The notes: generated by a model from the letters alone, not told the origin. DNA of 64,000 nt from Flavobacterium sp. HBTb2-11-1 (GCF_009826975.1 NZ_WUMO01000001.1:310001-374000), one strand, 5' to 3'. Numbered from the stretch's first letter, positions 1-9,484 are shown. Numbers and translations: made by a program.

Positions 1-145
1 CTAACCAACGGTACGGATCGCTTACTTTGGTGTCAAAATAAACATCAACAGTTTCTCCTTTTTTAGTTTGCGGATATTGCATTTTGCCTTGTCCAAACGA
101 AATTCCAGCGGTTGTAATTGCCATTAATAAGAATGTTTTTTTCAT
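1..145 (-). CDS. Prolyl oligopeptidase family serine peptidase, N-terminus only
   Basis: The gene starts at 145 and runs off the left edge, so only 48 codons are visible. They encode a signal peptide (MKKTFLLMAITTAGISFGQ) followed by YPQTKKGETVDVYFDTKVSD and PYRWL. That is the typical opening of S9A prolyl oligopeptidases, where the mature N-terminus packs beside the propeller and catalytic domains. The catalytic Ser-Asp-His residues lie outside the window. The signal peptide implies a periplasmic or secreted enzyme cutting after proline in short peptides. The call rests on N-terminal similarity alone. Confidence 0.7.
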   Translation of the reverse strand, partial: MKKTFLLMAITTAGISFGQGKMQYPQTKKGETVDVYFDTKVSDPYRWL

Positions 146-200
146 AGTTAGTTTTTATCTGTTGTAACAAAAATAGCACTTTCTGTGAGATTGTTGTGTT

Positions 201-299
201 ATTAACCGCAAAGAACACAAAGAGTTTTTCGCAAAGTTCGCAGAGTTTATAAAAGCTTTTGCGCTCTCTCCGTTTTTCCTTGCGTTCTTTGCGGTTAAA
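201..299. repeat. Nested inverted repeat of the CGCAAAG family
   Basis: The outer arms read TTAACCGCAAAGAA and TTCTTTGCGGTTAA. Between them lie more GCAAAG-like and GTTCGCAGAG-like words. The element fills the gap between the peptidase gene and the TonB receptor gene. The same outer arms and nested layout recur at 59695-59825. Confidence 0.7.
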
Positions 300-305
300 C
301 AAATC

Positions 306-2513
306 TTATAAATTGAAATTTACGCCCAAAACGATATTTCTTCCAATGTTTGGAATACCATCTGTTTTTAATCTAGAAAGGTGCGCAATATATTTTTTAT
401 CAAATAAATTGTTTCCGTTTAGGGTAATATCGAAAGCCGTTTTTCCTAGTTTGACAGTTCCGCCAAAACCTAAATTTACCAAAGTATACCCTTTAGAAGC
501 CGTTTCGAAACCACTTACATTATCTTGGCTAAAAGTTGAAGAAACATTTAACGAAGCAAAACCTTCGCTTAGCCAGTTTTTGATGTTAAATTCAGTTCTC
601 AAAGTATTATTCCAATTGTTTGCAGGAATTAGAGGCAGATAATCTTTGTTTTCTTTTTTACCAGTAACGGTTTCAAAACTAGTTTCAAAATGCAGCCAAT
701 CTAACGGATGCGGGTGAAAATGCAGACCTACTTCACCACCATACAATTGAGCATTATCTTGAACGTATGCAAAAACGTCATTGTCATCTAGAACTTCTCC
801 AGTTGGCGAAGTATAGATGTAGTTGTTTACGTGATTGTAAAATCCGTTTACGAAAAATTCAAAGTGTGAGTTTTTGTATTCTAAGTTTAAATCGGTCTGA
901 ACGTTTTGTTCTGTTTTTAGATTTGCATTTCCAATTTCGTAGCGATTTGTTCCTTCATGAACACCATTTGAAGTTAATTCTGCTAAGTTTGGAGCTCTAA
1001 ATCCTGTTGCAACATTCAAACGGAAAGTTAAAGGTTCAGCAAATTTGGTCTTGTATCCCAAAGAAGCATTAAAACTGTCAAAAGATCGGTCTAAAGCTTG
1101 AAAATAACCTTCTTCGCCTTCAGTTCCGTGAGCGATCGAAGTAATGTTTCGGTTGTCAAAACGCAATCCGGCTTGAATAACGCTATTATCCCATTCGTAA
1201 TTTGCAGTTCCAAAAACTCCAAAATCATTGGTTGTGGCATCTGGAATTAAATATTCTTCGCCAGAATTTTTATTGGTTTGGTGCATTCCTTGAACTCCTA
1301 AAATTGTTTCTATTTTTCCGAATTTTGGGAAATGGTATTTTGCGTTATAGTTGAAAGTATTCAATTTCATATGAAGAGATGCTTCATTGCTGTCTTCAAA
1401 TTCACTTCTATCGTTAGCAATGTATCCTAAATCAACATCTAGTTTTGAGTTTTCAAAAAAGATAACATTGTTTAAACTCAATAAATGATTGAAAATTCCC
1501 TGTCTAGGAAATTGAGTGTCTTTACTTGAAGATTGTTCTGCAATTCCATCTTCTGGAATTCCAATATCCAGTTTGTTATAGTTGTATCTTAAAACACTTG
1601 AAAAACTTGAATTACTGTAACCGATTCCAGTTTTAAAATCTGTTTCATTATAACGAGAGTTCGTTACTCGATCTCCGCCCGAAATTTTGTAATCAGAATG
1701 TGTATTGTAGCTTCCTCTAGCTAAGAACTTCCAGTTTTCTGTAGACGTTTTTAATCCAATAGAAGAATTGCTTCCCTGTGTATTGGTAAAATATTTCTGA
1801 CTGAAATTAGCTTTAAAATCGCCCGCATCAGCAAACTTTTCAGGATTAAAATATAAAACACCTCCCAAAGCATCAGAACCGTATAATAAAGATGCAGGAC
1901 CTTTGATAACTTCAACGCTCTCAATTCCCGCATCATTTAAACCTAAACCATGCTCGTCTCCAAACTGCTGATTTTCGATACGAACGCCTTGAGAATAAAC
2001 CAAAACACGATTGCCGCTTAATCCGCGAATTACAGGTTTCCCTATAGAAGTTCCCGTTGAAATCTGAGAAACTCCAGGAATTGTAGCCAAGCCTTCAATT
2101 AAAGTTGACGTTCCTTTTTGCTGTAATGTTTTAATGCTTTCGTGCTCAATTTTCATGACATTCTGCGATTGCAGTTTGTTAAAAGGAGTCGAAACCACTA
2201 CTTCATCCATTTCTAAAATAGATTCCTCAAGAATAATATCGAGCGTATTTTGTTTTAGCAGTTTTACGATAGTTTTGTTTTGATTGGCATATCCAACATA
2301 AGTAAAAGCAATGCGAAGACTTCCGTTTGGAAGATTATTCAATTCGTATTTTCCATTTGCGTCTGTAGTTGTTCCTTTATGTAATTCTGGAGCATAAACA
2401 GAAACTCCAGGCAATGGCTGATTTTGATTGTCGGTTACAGTTCCTGAAACCGAATTTTGAGCACTAAGTACGCCCGAAAACCCTAAAATAAGGGCAATTA
2501 TAAATTTTTTCAT
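306..2513 (-). CDS. TonB-dependent outer-membrane receptor, probable metal or metallophore uptake
   Basis: The 735-residue protein has a signal peptide (about 1-18), a carboxypeptidase-regulatory-like beta-sandwich (about 20-105), a plug domain (about 110-225, with GKPVIRGLSGNRV and VEVIKGPASLLYGSDALGG), and a 22-strand-type barrel ending in NIVLGVNFNL with the expected C-terminal aromatic/hydrophobic strand. The plug motif QQFGDEHGL also appears, as QQWGADHGL, in the second receptor of this window (35253-37460). That one sits with His-rich proteins, so a metal-type substrate is inferred. The gene upstream, 161 bp away on the same strand, encodes a small His/Cys-rich membrane protein. The family is certain; the substrate is not. 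Confidence 0.88.
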   Translation of the reverse strand: MKKFIIALILGFSGVLSAQNSVSGTVTDNQNQPLPGVSVYAPELHKGTTTDANGKYELNNLPNGSLRIAFTYVGYANQNKTIVKLLKQNTLDIILEESILEMDEVVVSTPFNKLQSQNVMKIEHESIKTLQQKGTSTLIEGLATIPGVSQISTGTSIGKPVIRGLSGNRVLVYSQGVRIENQQFGDEHGLGLNDAGIESVEVIKGPASLLYGSDALGGVLYFNPEKFADAGDFKANFSQKYFTNTQGSNSSIGLKTSTENWKFLARGSYNTHSDYKISGGDRVTNSRYNETDFKTGIGYSNSSFSSVLRYNYNKLDIGIPEDGIAEQSSSKDTQFPRQGIFNHLLSLNNVIFFENSKLDVDLGYIANDRSEFEDSNEASLHMKLNTFNYNAKYHFPKFGKIETILGVQGMHQTNKNSGEEYLIPDATTNDFGVFGTANYEWDNSVIQAGLRFDNRNITSIAHGTEGEEGYFQALDRSFDSFNASLGYKTKFAEPLTFRLNVATGFRAPNLAELTSNGVHEGTNRYEIGNANLKTEQNVQTDLNLEYKNSHFEFFVNGFYNHVNNYIYTSPTGEVLDDNDVFAYVQDNAQLYGGEVGLHFHPHPLDWLHFETSFETVTGKKENKDYLPLIPANNWNNTLRTEFNIKNWLSEGFASLNVSSTFSQDNVSGFETASKGYTLVNLGFGGTVKLGKTAFDITLNGNNLFDKKYIAHLSRLKTDGIPNIGRNIVLGVNFNL

Positions 2514-2674
2514 TTGAAAATGATGCTATAGTTAAATGGAATTTTTTCTTCGAATGAAAACCAAAAAAGTACAATAAAGCATTCTGATCCTAATTGATGA
2601 AAATAGGATTAGGAAACTCAATGTTTTTTGAATTTGAATTGAAAGAAATGTATTTTTTTTCGAATAATCGAAAC

Positions 2675-3028
2675 TTAAGAAACTATAGCTGCAGGAGGTC
2701 CTCGTAAGAAATACGAAGTGTTTGAGATTGAAAAAATCTTCTCTGAAAACGGGAAGAAATAAGGCGTTTCTTTATCAAATGAATGAAATTCAAAAGAGAA
2801 ATTTTGCGGAAGAATAAAAGATTCAAAAGCAAAATGACAAACAAAACAAACGTCATAATCATGATGCTGGTGCGTTATTTCTCCGCTCGGATCATTGTAA
2901 TTATGATGACATTGTTTTTCTGAAAGCTGTTTTACGATATGCTCATAACTGTGTATCGACTGAAACAATATCGAGAACAATATTGTTACAGCAAATGATA
3001 GGCTTAATATGAGCTGCTTTTTCTTCAT
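2675..3028 (-). CDS. Small His/Cys-rich membrane-anchored protein, paralogue of the 38820-39170 gene
   Basis: An upstream in-frame ATG at 3058 exists, but the start at 3028 (MKKKQLILSL) gives a clean hydrophobic N-terminal segment and aligns with the paralogue. The 117-residue product has SIHSYEH just after the hydrophobic segment, a cluster CHHNYND...HQHHDYD, then CFVCHFAF, FEFHSF and a C-terminal LRGPPA motif. The second copy in this window has SYEH, CSICDFKF, FEFHAF and LRAPP in the same order. The Cys and His spacing suggests metal binding in the periplasm. Each copy lies upstream of a TonB receptor gene. No named family was recognised, and metal binding is inferred. Confidence 0.75.
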   Translation of the reverse strand: MKKKQLILSLSFAVTILFSILFQSIHSYEHIVKQLSEKQCHHNYNDPSGEITHQHHDYDVCFVCHFAFESFILPQNFSFEFHSFDKETPYFFPFSEKIFSISNTSYFLRGPPAAIVS

Positions 3029-3254
3029 GCTCTGCAAAGGTATAAAAGATAAAAACAAAATTGATTAATTTTTTATTTCAACGAATGGATTTATTGAAAA
3101 TAATGCAGCAATTAATTTTATTCGCAGTCAAAATGAGAATATTTTTACTTTGTATCTTTACTGCAGAGAGCATTATGTTATATTTGTATGTGAAATAAAT
3201 GGGCGTGTAAAAACGTTTGTTTATAATTATCTCTTTAAAAACCCAAACCACGAT

Positions 3255-3959
3255 ATGCGAATAATTTTTAGCTGCTTATTTTTACTCACTTTTTTTGACT
3301 CTTTTGCACAAGAAGACGTTAAGCCTGAGATAAAACCAGTTATAAAAATAGACTCTCTATATCGAGAAGACCAATTTTATTTTTCGGTTACCTATAATAT
3401 GTTTACCGATATTCCAATCGATTTCAAACAGAATAAATTTTCTCTTGGACTTTCAGGAGGTTTCTTGCGTGACATGCCCGTTAATAAATCCAGAACCGTT
3501 GCTATTGCTGCGGGTTTAGGTTTGAGTTATCAAAATTATTACCAGAATCTGACCATTTCTGAAGACGGTTCGGGATCTATAATATATGGAGTTAACGATT
3601 ATGGCGAATTTGTTTCCAATCGATATAGACAATATTCTGTAGATCTTCCAATTGAGTTTAGATGGCGTAATTCTACTTATGAAAGCACTAAGTTCTGGCG
3701 TATTTATGGTGGCGTAAAACTGAGTTATATTTTTTCGAGTGCATCTACTCTTGATGATGGTGAAAAAACATATAAAATCAACAATAATCCTAATATTAAT
3801 AAATTTCAATACGGACCATATCTTGCCGCAGGATACAATACTTGGAATGTGTATGTGTATTATGGTTTAAGTCCATTATTTAAGTCAGCAACAACTTTGA
3901 ATGGCGAAAAAATCAATATGAAAACCTTAAACGCGGGACTAATTTTTTATATTTTATAA
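3255..3959 (+). CDS. PorT-like outer-membrane beta-barrel protein (porin family)
   Basis: The open frame begins at 3150, but the start at 3255 (MRIIFSCLFLLTFFDSFAQ) gives a standard signal peptide, so it was preferred. The mature part, about 215 residues, alternates polar and aromatic residues and has strand pairs ending in Gly/aromatic positions, with a last strand LNAGLIFYIL. This fits an eight-stranded outer-membrane barrel of the PorT/OmpW-like type. True PorT is part of the type IX secretion system. There are no secretion genes nearby, so a general porin-family call is safer. The stop overlaps the convergent PAP2-like gene by a few bases. Confidence 0.65.
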   Translation: MRIIFSCLFLLTFFDSFAQEDVKPEIKPVIKIDSLYREDQFYFSVTYNMFTDIPIDFKQNKFSLGLSGGFLRDMPVNKSRTVAIAAGLGLSYQNYYQNLTISEDGSGSIIYGVNDYGEFVSNRYRQYSVDLPIEFRWRNSTYESTKFWRIYGGVKLSYIFSSASTLDDGEKTYKINNNPNINKFQYGPYLAAGYNTWNVYVYYGLSPLFKSATTLNGEKINMKTLNAGLIFYIL

Positions 3960-4559
3960 CCACAGATATAAAAATAAAAGCTGAGGCATTATTCCAATAA
4001 ACAATCCGATTAGTATTTCTCTTGAAGTATGCGCATTCATTTCTAAACGTGATGAAGCCACAATCCCTGACAATAAAATAAGCAAAGCTGGCCAATACGG
4101 ATTATGCAGCTGAAGATGAATGTTTAATCCGATAATAAAAATCGTTAATCCCGAGATAGCCACCATGTGCAAACTTGCTTTTGTCTTAAAAAGCACACAC
4201 ACCAATGCCAAAATAGTGCTGAATAAAGCAGCTAGAAAAAAGAAGTGAAGCTCAGGATAACGAGTTATTACGATACTTCTTTTTACGAGCAAAATATATA
4301 AAAAACACTGCAAAATGAGCGGAATGGTTCGTTCTGAAGTCTGACTCAGCATTATTGATTTTACATGGCCAGTCGATTTTAACAGTAAATAAAATAAGAC
4401 AGGGACAATTACATTAATGACCAAAATCTGTATTAAAACGAAATATTTTTCCTGTGCACTAAAAACATCGTCTTTATAAAATAAGTAAAACAAAGTAGCG
4501 TATAGCGATATAAAAATCGGATGTAATATATAGGAGAATATGGGAAGTACTTTTTTCAA
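3954..4559 (-). CDS. PAP2-like integral membrane protein with degenerate phosphatase motifs
   Basis: The 201-residue protein has about six membrane helices. Three stretches echo the acid-phosphatase signature of the PAP2 superfamily: SERTIP for KxxxxxxRP, ASLHMVAISG for PSGH, and ASSRLEMNAHTSRE for SRxxxxxHxxxD. The PSGH serine-glycine-histidine order is lost, and the last motif has E where D is usual. It may be an inactive or divergent lipid phosphatase, or a structural relative. It converges on the barrel gene at 3255-3959. Confidence 0.6.
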   Translation of the reverse strand: MKKVLPIFSYILHPIFISLYATLFYLFYKDDVFSAQEKYFVLIQILVINVIVPVLFYLLLKSTGHVKSIMLSQTSERTIPLILQCFLYILLVKRSIVITRYPELHFFFLAALFSTILALVCVLFKTKASLHMVAISGLTIFIIGLNIHLQLHNPYWPALLILLSGIVASSRLEMNAHTSREILIGLFIGIMPQLLFLYLWL

Positions 4560-4758
4560 AACATGGAAATTTGTGGTGTAAAAACAAATATACTCAATAA
4601 ATGTTTTCTGCCACGAATTACACGAATTTTAGTAATTCATTTACAAAATCCTTTAATCTGTGGCCATAGTTTTAAGAAAGATGCAAATAGAATAATTAGT
4701 GAAAATTTGGGAAATTAGTGGCAAACCTTTTTTAAATTTGAAAAAAAGAAATTTCTAA

Positions 4759-7230
4759 ATGAGCATAAATATAAAAAGCCTGATTTCAGTGTTAAATGCC
4801 AAATGGACTGGCTCAAATGCTGCTATTTTAATCGACCATATTTCAATTGACAGCCGTTCGCTTCAAAACGGATCGCAAACCTTATTTTTTGCTCTGGTTG
4901 GTGTCAATAACGATGCTCATTCTTTTATTCCTGATTTAATAGAAAACAATGTTCGGAATTTTGTTGTCCAGTATATTCCAAAAGGCTACGCAGATAAAGC
5001 TAACTTTTTAGTAGTCGAAAATACTCTTGCAGCACTTCAGGAATTTGCGGTCTATTATAGAAATCTTTTTCATTTTCCGGTTATAGGATTAACGGGCAGC
5101 AACGGTAAAACTATTGTAAAAGAATGGCTTAATTTTTTATTAAGTCCTGACTATAATGTTATTAGAAGTCCAAAAAGTTATAACTCTCAAGTTGGAGTTC
5201 CGCTTTCGGTAATTGGAATTAATGAAAAACATAATTTAGGCATTTTTGAAGCTGGAATTTCGACGGTGAACGAAATGATTAAGTTGGAGAAAATCATTAA
5301 ACCTACAATAGGAGTACTTACCAATATTGGAAGTGCACATGATGAAGGATTTTTAAATCTAGTACAGAAGATTGATGAAAAATTACTTTTGTTTAAAGAC
5401 TGTCCGATCATTATTTATCAAAAAACAGAGGTTGTAGAATCATGTCTGACTCAGTTTGCTGCAGAATATATGATTCATCCGCGAAAGCTTTTTTCATGGA
5501 GTTTTACAGATAAAAAAGCGGATGTTTTTATCGAAAAAAGAGAATATAAAAGCGACCATACTTTTATTCAATATCATTATCAAAATGAAACTTTCAATTT
5601 AGAAGTTCCGTTTAACGATTCAGCTTCTATAGAGAATACGATTTCATGTTTATTGGTTTTACTGCATCTTAATTACGATCAGGAGACAATCCAAAGTCGA
5701 ATCCAGATGCTATACCCAATTCGAATGCGTTTGGAAGTGAAAAATGGAATCAATAATTGCAGTATTATTGACGATAGTTACAGTTCCGATTTTCAGTCGC
5801 TTAAAATTGCTTTGGATTTCTTGGAAAGCCAGAAGAAAAAAGGAGCATCAAAAACAGTCATTCTATCAGATATTTTTCAGAGCGGATTTACAAATGAAGA
5901 ATTATATTCTAAAGTTGCCCAGTTAATTTCAGACAATAAAATTAATCGTGTAATTGGTATTGGGCCAACAATATCTTCTTTTGCAGCTAAGTTTCCGAAC
6001 AGTACGATGTTTGAAAATACAAGCAATTTTATTGCTGCAATCGATAATTTTAATTTTAACAATGAAACGATCTTAATAAAAGGAGCAAGATCTTTTGAGT
6101 TTGAAGAAATCGTTTCGTTGCTTGAAGAAAAAACGCATGAAACCATTCTAGAGATAAATCTAGATGCTATCAGCCATAATTTTAATTACTATAAATCGAA
6201 ATTGGCACCAAATGTCAAAATGATGGTTATGGTAAAAGCATTTGGCTACGGAAATGGCGGTTTAGAAATTGCTAAACTTTTAGAGCATCATAAAGTGGAT
6301 TATTTGGGTGTGGCTTTCGCCGATGAGGGAATATCACTAAAAAATGGCGGCATAAAAGTGCCAATTATGGTTTTGAATCCAGAATCGACGAGTTTTCCAT
6401 CTATGATTCAGTATCAGCTAGAACCTGAAATTTATAGCTTGAAAGGACTGAATGCCTTTTTAAAAATTGCTCGTGAAAAGAATTTAAAAGATTATCCAAT
6501 TCATATCAAAGTGGATACGGGAATGCATCGTTTAGGTTTTGAAAATAATACCATCGACGAGCTGATTGCGACTTTAAAAGGCAATTCGACAGTTCGTGTT
6601 CAGAGTATTTTATCGCATTTGGCGACAAGTGACGAATCAAAACATTTTGATTTTGTAAGACAGCAGATTGCATTATTCGAAAAGCTTTCTTCAAAATTGA
6701 TGTCAGAATTAAATATTAGTCCAATCCGACATATCTTAAATACTTCTGGGATTAGCAATTTTCCTGATGCGCAATACAGCATGGTGAGGTTAGGAATTGG
6801 TTTATACGGCGTTTCAAATGATCCTGCAGAACAGAAATATTTAGAAAATGTTGGAACTTTAAAATCTATCATTTCTCAAATTCGAACTATTCCAGCAGGC
6901 GACAGCGTAGGTTATGGACGTCGTTTTATGGCGGACCGAGAAACCAAAATTGCGACAATCCCGATTGGTTACGCAGATGGAATTTCGAGATTATGGGGAA
7001 ATGAAGTTGGGTATGTAACCATTAAAAATCAAAAAGCCAAAATTGTAGGCAGCGTCTGCATGGATATGCTGATGGTAAATGTAAGCCATATCGATTGCAA
7101 AGAAGGCGATTCGGTAATTATTTTTGGCGAAAACCCGACTGTGGTAGAGATGGCTGTGGCATTGAAAACAATTCCATATGAGATCATGACGAGTATTTCG
7201 CAACGCGTTAAGAGGGTATTTTTCAGATAA
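4759..7230 (+). CDS. murF-alr: Bifunctional UDP-MurNAc-tripeptide:D-Ala-D-Ala ligase / alanine racemase
   Basis: This 823-residue fusion is characteristic of Bacteroidota. Residues 1 to about 455 form the MurF ligase, with the ATP-binding loop GLTGSNGKT at 110-118. MurF adds D-Ala-D-Ala to the UDP-MurNAc-tripeptide in the cytoplasm. Residues from about 460 to the end form the alanine racemase, with the pyridoxal-phosphate lysine at K493 (MVMVKAFGYGNG), SHLATSDE, and the catalytic tyrosine region near VGYGRRF. The enzyme thus makes D-alanine and also uses the dipeptide derived from it. The start MSINIKSLISVLNAKW fits the family. It is followed at once by mscL. Confidence 0.95.
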   Translation: MSINIKSLISVLNAKWTGSNAAILIDHISIDSRSLQNGSQTLFFALVGVNNDAHSFIPDLIENNVRNFVVQYIPKGYADKANFLVVENTLAALQEFAVYYRNLFHFPVIGLTGSNGKTIVKEWLNFLLSPDYNVIRSPKSYNSQVGVPLSVIGINEKHNLGIFEAGISTVNEMIKLEKIIKPTIGVLTNIGSAHDEGFLNLVQKIDEKLLLFKDCPIIIYQKTEVVESCLTQFAAEYMIHPRKLFSWSFTDKKADVFIEKREYKSDHTFIQYHYQNETFNLEVPFNDSASIENTISCLLVLLHLNYDQETIQSRIQMLYPIRMRLEVKNGINNCSIIDDSYSSDFQSLKIALDFLESQKKKGASKTVILSDIFQSGFTNEELYSKVAQLISDNKINRVIGIGPTISSFAAKFPNSTMFENTSNFIAAIDNFNFNNETILIKGARSFEFEEIVSLLEEKTHETILEINLDAISHNFNYYKSKLAPNVKMMVMVKAFGYGNGGLEIAKLLEHHKVDYLGVAFADEGISLKNGGIKVPIMVLNPESTSFPSMIQYQLEPEIYSLKGLNAFLKIAREKNLKDYPIHIKVDTGMHRLGFENNTIDELIATLKGNSTVRVQSILSHLATSDESKHFDFVRQQIALFEKLSSKLMSELNISPIRHILNTSGISNFPDAQYSMVRLGIGLYGVSNDPAEQKYLENVGTLKSIISQIRTIPAGDSVGYGRRFMADRETKIATIPIGYADGISRLWGNEVGYVTIKNQKAKIVGSVCMDMLMVNVSHIDCKEGDSVIIFGENPTVVEMAVALKTIPYEIMTSISQRVKRVFFR

Positions 7231-7297
7231 TATTTAAGAATTTTCAATAAAAAAGCGTATTTTCGATATTCATTATTAAAAACTAAACAAATCAGAT

Positions 7298-7678
7298 ATG
7301 GGATTTTTTTCAGAATTTAAGGCATTTGCAATGAAAGGCAACGTAGTTGATCTTGCTGTTGCAGTAATTATTGGAGCGGCTTTTGGTAAAATTGTAAGCT
7401 CATTTATTGAGGATGTAATTACGCCGCTGGTATTAAAACCTGCTTTAGATGCAGCTCATTTGTCAAAAATTGAAGATTTAACCGCTTTTGGAGGAGTTAA
7501 ATATGGTATGTTTCTTTCAGCAGTAATTAACTTTATCATTGTTGCTTTTGTTTTGTTCTTGATTATTAAAGCACTAAACAGTCTTAAAAAGAAAGAGGAG
7601 CCAGCGCCTAATCAGCCTGCTGCACCAACCCAAGAAGAATTGCTTACAGAAATTAGAGATTTATTGAAAAATAAATAA
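7298..7678 (+). CDS. mscL: Large-conductance mechanosensitive channel MscL
   Basis: The 126-residue protein begins MGFFSEFKAFAMKGNVVDLA, the amphipathic N-terminal helix. TM1 follows (VAVIIGAAFGKIVSSFIEDV), with the Gly/Ala-rich pore constriction. Then come a short periplasmic loop, TM2 (about 68-90) and a charged C-terminal helix (EELLTEIRDLLKNK). Length and order match the MscL family. It opens under membrane tension to release solutes on osmotic downshock. It lies 67 bp after murF-alr and ends in a strong terminator. Confidence 0.97.
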   Translation: MGFFSEFKAFAMKGNVVDLAVAVIIGAAFGKIVSSFIEDVITPLVLKPALDAAHLSKIEDLTAFGGVKYGMFLSAVINFIIVAFVLFLIIKALNSLKKKEEPAPNQPAAPTQEELLTEIRDLLKNK

Positions 7679-7710
7679 AAATATAATACCGCTACACTAA
7701 GTCTAACTTA

Positions 7711-7738
7711 ACCGCCTTCTAAAGAGGCGGTTTTTTTT
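7711..7738 (+). terminator. Rho-independent terminator after mscL
   Basis: The 7-bp GC-rich stem ACCGCCT/AGGCGGT has a 7-nt loop and is followed by a run of eight T. Confidence 0.9.
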
Positions 7739-7784
7739 ACAAAATGTTATAAATTAAACATTTTGTTATTTTTTGTGAATCGCC

Positions 7785-7814
7785 TTGTCATGACTTTTAT
7801 TATACTTACTTTTG
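7785..7814 (+). promoter_or_regulatory. Bacteroidota-type promoter of asd
   Basis: TTG lies at 7785-7787 and TACTTTTG (TAnnTTTG) at 7807-7814, with a 19-bp spacer. The spacing is the same as in the two tRNA-Asp promoters. Transcription would begin near 7821, about 34 nt before the asd start. Confidence 0.7.
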
Positions 7815-7854
7815 CGTTACAAATTAGATTAATTGATTATTTAAAAATATAAAA

Positions 7855-8844
7855 ATGAGAATTGCAGTTGTAGGCGCTACTGGAATGGTAGGCGAAGTAA
7901 TGCTTAAAGTTTTAGCAGAAAGAAATTTTCCTGTTACACAATTAATTCCTGTTGCATCAGAAAGATCAGTAGGAAAAGAAATCGAATACAAAGGAACCAA
8001 ATATAAAGTAGTAGGATTACAAACGGCTGTTGATATGAAAGCGGATATCGCTGTTTTCTCTGCTGGAGGAGATACTTCATTAGAATGGGCTCCTAAATTT
8101 GCTGCTGCCGGAACAACTGTTATCGACAACTCTTCTGCATGGAGAATGGATCCTACTAAAAAATTGGTAGTTCCAGAAATCAATGCAGATGTATTAACAA
8201 AAGAAGATAAAATTATTGCAAACCCAAACTGTTCTACTATTCAAATGGTAATGACTTTGGCTCCTTTGCACAAAAAATACAACATTAAAAGAATTATTGT
8301 TTCTACTTACCAATCTATCACAGGAACTGGTGTAAAAGCAGTTAGACAATTAGAAAACGAGTACGCTGGAGTTCAAGGCGAGATGGCTTACAAATATCCA
8401 ATCCATAGAAATGCAATTCCACATTGCGATAGTTTTGAAGAAAACGGGTATACTAAAGAAGAAATGAAATTAGTTCGCGAAACTCAAAAAATCTTAGGCG
8501 ATAATACGATCAGAGTTACAGCTACTGCAGTTCGTGTGCCGGTTGTTGGAGGACACAGTGAAGCAGTAAATGTTGAGTTTACAAATGATTTTGATGTAAA
8601 TGAAGTTCGTGAAATTTTGCACCATACTGATGGAGTAGTGGTTCAGGATAATTTAGATACTTTTACTTATCCAATGCCATTATACGCTGAAGGTAAAAAT
8701 GAAGTATTTGTTGGAAGAATCCGTCGTGACGAAAGCCAGCCAAATACATTAAACATGTGGATTGTTGCTGATAACTTAAGAAAAGGAGCTGCAACAAACA
8801 CTATCCAAATCGCTGAATATTTAATTAAAGCAGGTTTGGTATAA
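7855..8844 (+). CDS. asd: Aspartate-semialdehyde dehydrogenase
   Basis: The 329-residue protein starts with the NADP-binding Rossmann motif GATGMVGEVM. The active-site cysteine is C126 in NPNCSTIQM. Later it has the substrate-binding RVPVVGGHSEAVNVEF and the C-terminal NLRKGAATNTIQIAEYLI. It reduces aspartyl phosphate to aspartate semialdehyde for the lysine/diaminopimelate, threonine and methionine branches. It is monocistronic, with its own promoter and terminator. Confidence 0.97.
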   Translation: MRIAVVGATGMVGEVMLKVLAERNFPVTQLIPVASERSVGKEIEYKGTKYKVVGLQTAVDMKADIAVFSAGGDTSLEWAPKFAAAGTTVIDNSSAWRMDPTKKLVVPEINADVLTKEDKIIANPNCSTIQMVMTLAPLHKKYNIKRIIVSTYQSITGTGVKAVRQLENEYAGVQGEMAYKYPIHRNAIPHCDSFEENGYTKEEMKLVRETQKILGDNTIRVTATAVRVPVVGGHSEAVNVEFTNDFDVNEVREILHHTDGVVVQDNLDTFTYPMPLYAEGKNEVFVGRIRRDESQPNTLNMWIVADNLRKGAATNTIQIAEYLIKAGLV

Positions 8845-8878
8845 GCCGAGAGATTAAATAAAATTGTTATAAAGAGAA

Positions 8879-8917
8879 AAAGCCGTAATTACAGTAATGT
8901 AGTTACGGTTTTTTTGT
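8879..8917 (+). terminator. Terminator after asd
   Basis: The arms AGCCGTAATT and AGTTACGGTT pair with wobble bases around a short loop and are followed by seven T. Confidence 0.8.
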
Positions 8918-8967
8918 GAGAAATATTTTCAATAAATAGTAACTTAGCCATTAAAAATTTAAACTTT

Positions 8968-9477
8968 ATGAATTTCGATAACTACAAAATAATTCCCAAT
9001 TATAACACCAATAAAACAGATCTTTTTACCGCTGATGAAGAAGATATATTGGCTTGCGAAAAGACACTCAACATAACTTTTGATGAAGACTATAAAGAAT
9101 ATGTTCAGACTTATGGAAGCGGAATTCTTGGAGGCACTTACGTACGAATTTATCTTCCGGAAACGATTATTTTAACTTTGGAAGAATGGAAAAACCGCAT
9201 AACAGAATATTGGTTTTGGGATGAAGGAAAAGAGATTTTGACAAAAGAAGAAGTTTTAAAATCAATCAGAATTGGAGATACTTTTGATGGAGACGAAATT
9301 ATTCTTTTAAATAATCAGTATTATATTCTGCCTAGATATAGCGAAATGATTTATAAAGCAGGAAATACACTTGAAGAAACAATTTCTTGGCTTTGTTCCT
9401 CTGGAATCTTAACAGAAGCTTTTTCTGAAAGAGAATTTGAGCCTTTTGATCCAAGCGGTTTTTTAAATTCCAATTAA
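8968..9477 (+). CDS. SMI1/KNR4 (SUKH) family protein
   Basis: The 169-residue protein is acidic and has the SUKH layout: an N-terminal helix with EEDILACEKTLNITFDEDYK, then EYVQTYGSGILGGTYVRIY, and IRIGDTFDGDEIILLNNQYY further on. SUKH domains often act as immunity proteins against contact-dependent or polymorphic toxins, but many stand-alone copies have unknown roles. No toxin gene lies beside it. The cytoplasmic location is inferred from the lack of a signal peptide. Confidence 0.75.
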   Translation: MNFDNYKIIPNYNTNKTDLFTADEEDILACEKTLNITFDEDYKEYVQTYGSGILGGTYVRIYLPETIILTLEEWKNRITEYWFWDEGKEILTKEEVLKSIRIGDTFDGDEIILLNNQYYILPRYSEMIYKAGNTLEETISWLCSSGILTEAFSEREFEPFDPSGFLNSN

Positions 9478-9484
9478 AAAAAAA

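Noticed and set aside
3029..3254. A TGCAAT-N3-GTTGCA operator before the 2675-3028 gene
   Set aside because: Both strands were read; words such as TGCAGCAATT are present but no dyad, so the operator pair is only claimed for the second locus.
3150..3959. PorT as part of a type IX secretion cluster
   Set aside because: No other secretion or gliding gene lies near, and the barrel pattern is general; the name PorT-like is kept only as a family hint.
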